This document shows positions 7,442 through 13,050 of a DNA stretch of 13,050 bases, piece after piece. The position numbers and the translations under genes are program-made. Within the stretch, counting starts at the first letter, position 1; each line of letters begins with the position of its first letter. The notes beneath the pieces were generated by a model, which was not told the origin of the DNA, did no database searches, and worked only from the letters and a program-made list of their open reading frames with translations. This stretch comes from Rodentolepis nana (Eukaryota > Platyhelminthes > Cestoda > Cyclophyllidea > Hymenolepididae): assembly GCA_900617975.1 (NCBI GenBank), contig UZAE01014232.1, forward strand, positions 1-13,050. Reading direction: 5' to 3'.

Positions 7442-7464
7442 CTTAGGAACAAGACATTGGACAT
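7442..7464 (-). CDS. Gene C, candidate start exon
   Basis: ATG TCC AAT GTC TTG TTC CTA and AG before donor GTGATA (MSNVLFL, phase 2). It is the only ATG close upstream whose phase fits the next exon. The context (GGCTATGT) is mediocre and the donor is not consensus, so the true start may lie elsewhere. Another frame through the same place (LSKTYDCYLAGYVQCLVPK) is open but out of phase. Confidence 0.25.
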
Positions 7465-8060
7465 AGCCAGCTAAATAACAGTCATACGTCTTCGAAAGCC
7501 CTCGATGCTAACCAAGTTTAAATGACTTTTAAGGATCATGTATTTGGCTATATTCAACTGTGAACATGGAAAAAGTTCTTTAAAGTACCATTCGTCCGTC
7601 CCACCCCCCACCCTCCTTATAATTTATTCGGGTTTTCTATCCAATTGTATTAAACAGTAATATCGTCGTGTAGTTGACTCATTTCTCTATGCCTATCCAT
7701 ATCTGAGAAAGTTTATTTCAGCAAATAAAACATGAATGCAACAACAGACAGTAGTAGCAGAAGGATATTAATGTAACAGACAGATAATATTTCCAGTAAA
7801 ATATATATAGAAATGCGGTATTTTACGTGCGAGGCATGTAATTGTTTTGGACTCAATCTACACATGTACATCCCAGATTAAAGGAGGCACTAATTCCGAG
7901 AAAAAAACGGATTCAAAATCATATCAACATTCTGATCCGTATGTTTATAGTGATTAGTGTCATAGTAAGTTTAAACAAACATCTCAAAATGTTCACATGC
8001 CAAGAAGAAGAAGGAAATTAGTTTGTGGCAATGCAATTCGGAACATAATTTTTTCATCAG
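7465..8060. other. Intergenic or intronic, no gene seen
   Basis: AT-rich with a C-rich patch at 7598-7617. A GTAAGT donor lies at 7964-7969 on the plus strand, but all frames leading to it are closed by nearby stops. Nothing else was recognised. Confidence 0.35.
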
Positions 8061-8146
8061 AATGCGGTAGCGATTTGATGATAAAGGTCGACGCGGAGAT
8101 TGAAAACGCAGATTTGGACTTTTCAATCAAGTCCGGAGCGGTTTAA
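8061..8146 (+). CDS. Candidate terminal exon, plus strand (antisense frame also open)
   Basis: A strong acceptor (AATTTTTTCATCAG) leads to two bases, 27 codons and TAA at 8144-8146: CGSDLMIKVDAEIENADLDF, SIKSGAV. It is acidic and CpG-rich, and AATAAA follows directly at about 8150. The minus strand is open over the same bases for 49 codons (to a TGA at 7993-7995; SKSAFSISASTFIIK and onward) without a good acceptor. I prefer the plus reading because of the splice site and poly(A) signal. It does not connect in phase with the exons at 8195-8561, so it would be an alternative end or a different gene. Confidence 0.33.
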
Positions 8147-8194
8147 AGATAAATAAATGAAAATTACCGTGTTTTTTTTCGAAATTGCACTTAG

Positions 8195-8229
8195 TCTTCA
8201 TGCTGTGGGAATTAATCGTCTTCCCTTTG
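8195..8229 (+). CDS. Gene B, penultimate exon
   Basis: A 35-base exon between acceptor TTTTTTTTCGAAATTGCACTTAG and donor TTTG/GTAAAT. It reads LHAVGINRLPF, phase 2 in and phase 1 out. The trailing G joins AA of the next exon as GAA, giving LPF-E-INKNRDG. The intron to the last exon is 195 bases. Phase agreement, a long pyrimidine run and a sensible peptide together support it. Confidence 0.5.
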
Positions 8230-8424
8230 GTAAATAACTAGTTAATAATTAAATTACTTGATTATTAAAGTATCCCTCAGTGTAATAAGGTTAAGAAAGT
8301 TCCAGAAAAAGTGTTGAAAAAAAAGTTTTAAGGAATTAAAAATCGAAAAAGATATTTTGTATTCAAGCATCTTGTATTATTAACTATTTCAAACACTTAA
8401 CTTTTGGGTAATTCTTTTCTTCAG

Positions 8425-8561
8425 AAATAAACAAAAACAGAGATGGTGTCAAGGGAGAATTGTGTGTGATTGACCTAAATGGAAACCCAATTTACATGAA
8501 AACCTCACTACCGTGTTTGGTTCATTTGGAATTTTCCAAGCTCAGCTCGAAATCCACTTAA
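8425..8561 (+). CDS. Gene B, terminal coding exon
   Basis: After a very good acceptor (GGTAATTCTTTTCTTCAG) the frame reads INKNRDGVKGELCVIDLNGN, PIYMKTSLPCLVHLEFSK, LSSKST and stops at TAA (8559-8561). A canonical AATAAA lies 42 bases beyond. The peptide alternates charged and hydrophobic residues in a beta-strand-like way (GELCVIDLNGNPIYMK), resembling an extracellular or beta-sandwich domain end, but I could not match it to a family. It is the best-supported exon on the plus strand. The upstream part of the gene is uncertain; the exons at 4703-5514 are candidates, in which case gene C would lie nested inside an intron on the other strand. Confidence 0.6.
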
Positions 8562-8602
8562 TTTCGTCTAATAATTTTTAACCAAACTGCTATTTACCAC
8601 GT

Positions 8603-8608
8603 AATAAA
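8603..8608 (+). terminator. Poly(A) signal of gene B
   Basis: AATAAA 42 bases after the TAA at 8559-8561, a normal distance for an animal cleavage signal. Confidence 0.5.
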
Positions 8609-8609
8609 T

Positions 8610-9490
8610 TGCACACATTTCTCGAATACTTTCACCTGTTAAAGTTCATTTGTACAATAATCAAATAAATGAAGGGTAACCAAATTCAATAAGGTCATAA
8701 GATGTTGGTATTTAAACAAAAAAAAATGGGAGGTGGGGGGGGGGGGGGTTGATGAAGGGGAGAGGCAAAAAATCCCTTTTGTGTAAGTGAAAAGAACACA
8801 TCAGAGCGTTACATGGTCAGAAGTGGAGCGATGACCTACAAGAAAGGAGAAATTACTGTTCAGACCTAGGGACTTGCCCATGAGTTCTTATTGATTTACC
8901 CTGGTGCTGTAATTTGCATTCCCACCAAAGTTAGATTGGATCAATTTGTATTTGTTCACTAAACCGCATTTAAGCTAGTATAAGAATGACACAATACCGA
9001 AGGAATGAAATGGAGATCAGGTGAACCGAATGGCAAAAGGGGTAATTCAATTATATTAGCAAGCTCGTGAGAAATTTGCCTTATAAACCCGGTTTTCACT
9101 TCCAAGCATTTATGTGAAAGCACGAAGTTGTACATATGACAATGCTCACTAGACAATACAATTGGAAACCGTATAAATGATAAATAAAGAGCATTGTATG
9201 AAGGTAGTGAAAAAATATGGCAACCTTCGTAATCGATTTTGCGGATTTATTCATTCGATTTATCGAAATATGTATCCAACGAAAGGTTTCCGGAAGAACT
9301 TAACACTATGAATTACAATGATGTACATAAAAAAATCAAAGCGTTTGCAGTACCAACTTTCTCAAAGATTCATATATTTGCCTTAGTTTCTAAGCTGATC
9401 GTGAATCGAATAGTTTCCGTAAGAGTGCTTTATTTTGTCGTTGAGGGTCTTCTCAAAATCTCATACTCGGTTTAAACGGAAGATCCAATT
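8610..9490. other. No firm gene
   Basis: It contains an A9 run, then TGGGAGGTG and a 14-base G run (8735-8748). Open frames exist at 8959-9156 (minus, ...TGFIRQISHELANIIELPLL...) and 9239-9475 (plus), and a short ATG frame starts at 9218 (MATFVIDFADLFIRF...), but none has a convincing splice pair or poly(A) site. Confidence 0.35.
8735..8748 (+). repeat. G homopolymer (14 bases)
   Basis: A run of 14 G preceded by GGGAGGT and followed by TTGATGAAGGGGAG, so the block could fold into a G-quadruplex on this strand. Confidence 0.9.
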
Positions 9491-9496
9491 ATCCTC

Positions 9497-9610
9497 TCAA
9501 GAACTCCTTCTTCTGCTATTGTCCAGTGCCACACTGGTTCTTCTCCTTCCTTCCCCACACTCCCCCCACCCCTCATCCGGTTCCTCTGATTTGATTAAAT
9601 TTATTGTCAT
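9497..9610 (-). CDS. Small ORF, 37 codons, possible
   Basis: ATG at 9608-9610 on the minus strand opens MTINLIKSEEPDEGWGECGE, GRRRTSVALDNSRRRSS, TGA. It is rich in charge and hydrophilic, but the stretch is a pyrimidine-rich low-complexity region on the other strand (CTCC and CTT repeats), which by itself produces Glu/Arg/Gly codons. No splice or poly(A) evidence. Recorded for completeness. Confidence 0.15.
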   Translation of the reverse strand: MTINLIKSEEPDEGWGECGEGRRRTSVALDNSRRRSS

Positions 9611-9739
9611 TTTATTGGTCGTTGTGTCAGAATATCTCAGTCCGATTATAAAATAGCTTCACTTGAATGAACGCAGCTCTGCCTACCTCTGTATGTATGT
9701 ACATAAAGAGGGATATTTGCTTCCTAGCAATTGTCCTAC

Positions 9740-9758
9740 AAGGTTACTGTGACCTTGA
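9740..9758. promoter_or_regulatory. Nuclear-receptor-type palindrome with FTZ-F1/ERR site
   Basis: AGGTTACTGTGACCT (9741-9755) is two AGGTCA-like half sites as an inverted repeat with a three-base spacer, one base off the perfect form. On the minus strand TCAAGGTCA (9750-9758) is an exact extended half site of the SF-1/FTZ-F1/ERR class. Such matches occur by chance, and no start of transcription is identified nearby. Confidence 0.3.
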
Positions 9759-9759
9759 G

Positions 9760-10295
9760 AAAGCAAACCTTATCTCCCTCTCTCCCTCTCTCACATTCCA
9801 TTCCTTTCGTCGACCCATCATTCTTGCTCTCTTTCGCCTGCGCATTTTTTTAAACCGTGTTGGAGTATTAAAAATGTGGTGCACCAGGTGACTTCCTTTT
9901 CATTTGTTTGACGATGCGCTATTTGCGAAAAAAATACAATTAAATTAAAGGGGTCCAATAGTCTAAATGCATAAAACGATATGCACTAAAATCTCCACTT
10001 TTAGAGGAAACAAAGAAAACGCTCTTTCAGTTAGGTTTTTCGGCCGACAAATAGGAAAATTATTTGCAATTGAAGTAAAATCACAATTTTAACCGATCAT
10101 GGATTGAATGGGTTCACATGGATTCACTTCATGGCATTTATTAATAATTATAGAGAAGCCGTGATTACAATTATTGCTTAGTCATGCAGTCAATCACTTA
10201 CTCCATATTCAATTCTGCCTCAGTTAATCTAATTTTTTTCAAAGAAAAGACGCTACTCGAGCTGCAAGTATTTCCATTTCCTCATTTTTGGGTGT
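9760..10295. other. No gene seen
   Basis: A TCTCCC-type pyrimidine repeat at about 9770-9792, then AT-rich sequence. The open plus frame at 9667-9891 is mainly a reading of this repeat and is not supported. Confidence 0.4.
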
Positions 10296-10304
10296 TTTAG
10301 AAGT
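10296..10304. repeat. Probable target-site duplication, left (copy B)
   Basis: TTTAGAAGT, repeated at 10636-10644; beyond the nine bases the flanks are similar but not identical (TTATTT versus AGATTT). The repeat starts directly at the TAAA-type tail of copy B. Copy A has a similar AGAAGTT next to its tail, so part of it may belong to the element. Confidence 0.5.
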
Positions 10305-10635
10305 TTATTTATTTATATCAAATGGCAGGCGTTTCGATGGTTATCACTAGCCCTGGAGCTGACTTCGGTGCTTCACGAAGAGGAGAAAGGACATCAAAGT
10401 GACAAAAAGTCGAGATGGGAAACAGAATAATGATTCACAGAGGTAAAAGAGACAGACAGACACAAAGGCATAAAAAAGGTAAGATGAGTATTGTGGAAGG
10501 GGTCGAATTTGAAAAATAGTCGGGCCATAGAAATTTGAAGCCAGAAGTCAACTGCCGAATAATAGACTTTTTTGCCCTATGAGTACAGGTTGCCCAGGGT
10601 GCACCACGTGGAGGTAAGTCTATTGCGCACCCCGG
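10305..10635 (-). mobile_element. Retroposon copy B
   Basis: 331 bases, nearly the same length as copy C (332), and in the same orientation as copy A: head at 10635, tail (TTATTTATTTATAT on the plus strand) at 10305. Shared blocks with A include GACAGACAGACACAAAG and the CATCAAAGTGACAAAAAG segment. Shared with C are GTTGCCCAGGGTGCACCACG and TGGAGGTAAGTC. The antisense (plus) strand carries an E-box CACGTG followed by GAG/GTAAGT, a perfect splice donor. No ORF. A B-box-like AATTCGACCCC lies mid-element on the sense strand, but a partner A box at proper spacing is missing, so a tRNA origin is not shown. Confidence 0.85.
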
Positions 10636-10644
10636 TTTAGAAGT
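10636..10644. repeat. Probable target-site duplication, right (copy B)
   Basis: TTTAGAAGT, matching 10296-10304 and lying directly at the head of copy B. Confidence 0.5.
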
Positions 10645-11474
10645 AGATTTAATAGAGGGTATCTAAGAGGTCTAAGAGGTTTTATTACCTTGGCCAAAAA
10701 AGCATATCTATTTTTCCTAAACGCACAATGATTAGTAGTGAGATCATTACGTTTTATCTAGTTTAACTTCGATTTTCTAATTATTTCATGCCACATTTTA
10801 AAATCTATTTCAACGCGAATTTACATAATAAATTTTCTAACTACATACCTTTTTTGTCCAAAGGAAGCACTATTGGAATGACAAGATTTTTCTGATAGAA
10901 TTAAAGGCATTTGAATACGAGTTAGTATAAGTTTAAATTGATCAATAACGATACGTCTTCACCTTGAAATGCATAAAACTGTACAATACTCAAACTTTAC
11001 TGTCGTAAACTTGTTTGACGTTCATTAACGTTTTAATTGTTTAATAATCGTCATTCCATGTTCCAATCAAAATCATCGAAAGTTCGTAAAGTGAATGCAT
11101 TCTGGAAGTAAAGTGTAATTATCAATTACCGGTCATTTAAAATTATAAAAGTAAAGTTGTCCTTCAATCTAACCCACTGCCATTTCAAAGTTAAATTTCA
11201 CTGTTTCTGTGCGAAATTAATGTTGAAACATTAGTAATGGTTGGTCAACTGCTACACAACTACGGCTAATTCTGTAGAGGTACAAGACAATAAGATGAAG
11301 GAAAATTGCCGGTTTTAAGCTATCCAAATTCATCCGTTCTTTTCATAGAATTATTCAATTTATAACACATTTATATCTGCATTATGGTTCTTGAATTTCA
11401 ATTTTATTATAAATACATGTTTAATAGATATTTGGGTGCAGTGGTACTATTTCCCTCAATTAAATAATCAATAG
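10645..11474. other. No firm gene
   Basis: AT-rich. On the minus strand near 10848-10900 a good acceptor (TTTAATTCTATCAG) and donor (AAAAAAG/GTATGT) frame a 43-base segment (KNLVIPIVLPLDKK), but it has no partner exon. Nothing else was recognised. Confidence 0.35.
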
Positions 11475-11631
11475 AAAATCGCTTTTATACCCTCGCGAGT
11501 CAACAAATCAGTGCGGACGTGCCCTACAGAGCTACCAAGGCTGAAGAGAGTACCCAACAAATTGTGCATTTGATACCGGACCGCGGATTGAACAAGCTCA
11601 GGCGTGCATGCAGAGGACTTCAACCCAACCA
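11475..11631 (+). CDS. Gene E, candidate exon
   Basis: A stretch visibly richer in GC than its flanks, open from 11468 to a TGA at 11633. After a possible acceptor CAATCAATAG it reads NRFYTLASQQISADVPYRAT, KAEESTQQIVHLIPDRGLNK, LRRACRGLQPN and CA before a so-so donor (ACCA/GTGACC, phase 2). If not spliced it ends QPNQ-stop. Phase 2 fits the next exon at 12132, giving GLQPN-Q-SDCRSF. The Arg-rich LNKLRRACR part is basic. The minus strand is also open for 57 codons here and carries TATAAAAG at 11482-11489, so the reading direction is not certain. Confidence 0.38.
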
Positions 11632-11635
11632 GTGA

Positions 11636-12131
11636 CCAATATTAGTGCAGCCTAGCGTTAATTGTATCCAATCACTGAGCAATTTCACACTCACTTTTTT
11701 CCCATACCACAACACTACCCACTGTGAACAAAATCTGTAGATTTTAAAAAATTTTCACCGATGGGTACCGTTAGAATCTAGTTGTACATTTCGGCACTTG
11801 GTAGGACTTCTTAAAGGATTACTAATGTTAAGCCGGGGGAGGGGCTTATTTGTGGAGTACCCGCTTCAAACGTGCACTATAAGGGGCCATCGACTCGAAC
11901 CAGCTGTCGCTAATCCTAGATTATGGGATGGTAATGAGGAAACGTTAAGAAAATACTTATTAAAATATAAGAATACTGTATACTCAAACCAAATTATGAA
12001 AAAATATTATGTTTAATATGCATGATTCGGGGTTATAAATTTCGAAGTTAAGTTAATTCATGCATGCTGTACTATTTCATAGTGATCTGACCTTCGAACT
12101 TGGAGGTCCACTAACTAGTTTTTTACCGCAG
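11636..12131. other. Probable gene E intron
   Basis: Contains a plus-strand frame open at 11798-12016 (FVEYPLQTCTIRGHRLEPAV and onward, with a possible donor ATG/GTAATG) whose phase does not fit its neighbours. An inverted pair ATGCATGA/TCATGCAT flanks about 30 bases near 12018-12065. Confidence 0.3.
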
Positions 12132-12170
12132 AAGTGACTGCAGATCATTTTATTTGTTCCGAAACCAAAG
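12132..12170 (+). CDS. Gene E, small internal exon
   Basis: Acceptor CTAGTTTTTTACCGCAG is strong and donor AAAG/GTGAAT is fair. Phase 2 in and out; reads SDCRSFYLFRNQ with the last AG completing Arg with the A of the next exon. A second frame (VTADHFICSETK, phase 1) is also open, so the frame rests on phase agreement with 12292-12433. Confidence 0.4.
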
Positions 12171-12291
12171 GTGAATTCATCGCTTGATCTTATTTCGACA
12201 TTTTTAGTCTGGTTCATCTTTAACTTTCAAGAAAAGAAACTTTTAGTTCATCATAATATACAGTAAGGATACTTTTATTCTGATTTATTAG

Positions 12292-12433
12292 AAGTCAGTC
12301 ATCTGCTAAAGGCTACACCTTCACTGCCCGCAGTGGAGTTTCGAAGAACGAACACGGAAATTCCTTTAAATATTTGAATGTGAATGTTTTAGTTGAAAAC
12401 TTTACCAAAAATACTTTTCAAAATCCTGAGTAG
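12292..12433 (+). CDS. Gene E, last recognised exon
   Basis: After acceptor TTATTCTGATTTATTAG the phase-2 frame reads SQSSAKGYTFTARSGVSKNE, HGNSFKYLNVNVLVENFTKN, TFQNPE and TAG (12431-12433). It is 46 codons without a stop in AT-rich DNA, hydrophilic, with two N-glycosylation-like sequons (NFT and NVN is not one; NSF is not one) of which only NFT is genuine. The intron before it is 121 bases. No AATAAA follows within about 250 bases, so the stop may be bypassed by a donor I did not see, or the gene uses a variant signal. Product unknown. Confidence 0.45.
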
Positions 12434-12548
12434 ATGGAATTTACTTCGTGTTGACATACCATCATGATAGCTCTTTATGCGTTTGAAAAACTACTTTCTA
12501 TGAGAAAATATTTCCTTCTCACAATAACTAATATTATTTAGATCACAG

Positions 12549-12554
12549 TTTATT
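12549..12554 (-). terminator. Possible poly(A) signal of gene D
   Basis: AATAAA on the minus strand, 219 bases beyond the TAA at 12773-12775. It is the first such hexamer after the stop. Confidence 0.3.
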
Positions 12555-12772
12555 GATTGCTTGCAAAAAAAGCGATAATTTCCATGATTTCGTACTGATC
12601 AATTTGGTAAAAGTGACTGATACAGTTCAAGAGACAATCTTTGTTCTTTTTTTCATTAATTAATCGCAAATTAATTTTCTATTCATTGAATGCGGGTAAT
12701 TCTCAGCGAAGTTCCCACATCTCCATCATATATGCGGGTGTCTACTCCCATGCTCTTCTTCAAGGCGCGGTC

Positions 12773-12790
12773 TTATTCACGTAAATCCTG
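12773..12790 (-). CDS. Gene D, short terminal exon
   Basis: Five codons and a stop (QDLRE, TAA). The acceptor CTTGCCTTCTCACAG is among the best in the window and phase 0 agrees with the donor at 12917/12918; the intron is 127 bases and G-rich on this strand. The plus strand has a 42-codon ATG frame from about 12689 across the same bases (MRVILSEVPTSPSYMRVSTP and onward), which is less supported because no poly(A) or splice site accompanies it. Confidence 0.45.
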   Translation of the reverse strand, partial: QDLRE

Positions 12791-12820
12791 CTGTGAGAAG
12801 GCAAGTTTGATGCATTAGCT

Positions 12821-12870
12821 CCCCCCACTCCCCCACTCCGCCCTCCCCTCTTCCCCTCCCCCCCCCCTCG
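12821..12870 (+). repeat. C-rich low-complexity tract
   Basis: CCCCCC, CCCCC and CCCC blocks separated by single bases, ending in a run of ten C. On the minus strand it has many G runs and could form a G-quadruplex inside the gene D intron. Confidence 0.9.
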
Positions 12871-12917
12871 CATTACATTTAATTTTCATCCCAGTCTCAA
12901 GAGCACGTGTGTCTTAC

Positions 12918-13019
12918 AAAAGGGGCGATTTGGGGTCTAAATTCTTCAATCTTTCCGTCACCTAACATTCCAATTTGTTTAAAAACTACAACTGGTTCAG
13001 TTTTCGCAGTCAGAACTAG
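12918..13019 (-). CDS. Gene D, coding exon (gene continues past right edge)
   Basis: 34 codons, minus strand: LVLTAKTEPVVVFKQIGMLG and DGKIEEFRPQIAPF, then donor GTAAGA in phase 0. The acceptor is GAAATAG above 13019 (a second, GCTAG, three bases in). In-frame TAG lies directly above, which limits the exon. Composition is strongly protein-like (beta-strand VVVFKQIG, then a charged loop DGKIEEFRP). Joined to the next exon the predicted C-terminus is ...RPQIAPF-QDLRE. Upstream exons lie outside the window. Family not recognised. Gene D and gene E converge. Confidence 0.5.
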
Positions 13020-13040
13020 CTATTTCAGTTTATCCCTCAA

Positions 13041-13050
13041 CCCCCCCCCC
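13041..13050 (+). repeat. C homopolymer at window end
   Basis: The last ten bases are all C. The true run may be longer; a sequence that ends exactly in a homopolymer is often an assembly break. Confidence 0.9.

Noticed and set aside
9870..9896. Fourth retroposon fragment (GTGGTGCACC)
   Set aside because: Only about ten bases match, and the core is palindromic; too short to call.
11851..11930. tRNA or tRNA-derived SINE on the minus strand (GGTTCGAGTC)
   Set aside because: The T-loop-like sequence lacks a pairing T stem, and no acceptor stem or A box is found.

Overview
This is AT-rich eukaryotic DNA (roughly 35-40% GC by eye) with no long uninterrupted ORF, no rRNA or tRNA that I can recognise and no bacterial-style operon. 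Short open stretches are bounded by GT..AG splice sites, several of the introns are only 59-200 bases, and AATAAA sites follow some stop codons. Together with a dispersed retroposon family this suggests an invertebrate animal nuclear genome, perhaps an arthropod; the species cannot be told from the sequence. All gene calls are spliced-exon reconstructions made by hand from reading frame, splice site and phase. None of the products was recognised, so no gene symbols are given.

Left third (1-3240): gene A, minus strand. Four or five exons run right to left (3193-3238 tentative, 2145-2201, 1841 down to 1324, 1111-1224, 150-329 with the stop). Every junction keeps phase. The exon 1324-1841 is split by a 332-base retroposon (copy C) inside a perfect 16-base target-site duplication. 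Removing the insert on paper restores both the open frame and a GTAAGC donor.

Middle (3240-8610): repeats and two genes on opposite strands. On the plus strand there is a likely first coding exon (4703-4815), candidate internal exons (5150-5212, 5384-5514) and a well-supported pair of terminal exons (8195-8229, 8425-8561) followed by AATAAA (gene B; whether the early and late exons belong together is unproven). Nested between them on the minus strand is compact gene C (7464 down to 6785), a predicted protein of about 110 residues with introns of 59 to about 120 bases and a possible 11-base microexon. Retroposon copy A sits at 5979-6307.

Right third (8610-13050): a long stretch with little coding signal, which holds retroposon copy B (10305-10635) and a nuclear-receptor-type palindrome at 9740-9758. 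It is followed by gene E on the plus strand (11475-11631, 12132-12170, 12292-12433) and the convergent 3' end of gene D on the minus strand (13019 down to 12773), which runs off the right edge. The window ends inside a C homopolymer, possibly a contig break.

The most interesting object is the retroposon family (three copies about 330 bases long, TAAA-type tail, head not resembling a tRNA that I can recognise) and its exon-splitting insertion in gene A.
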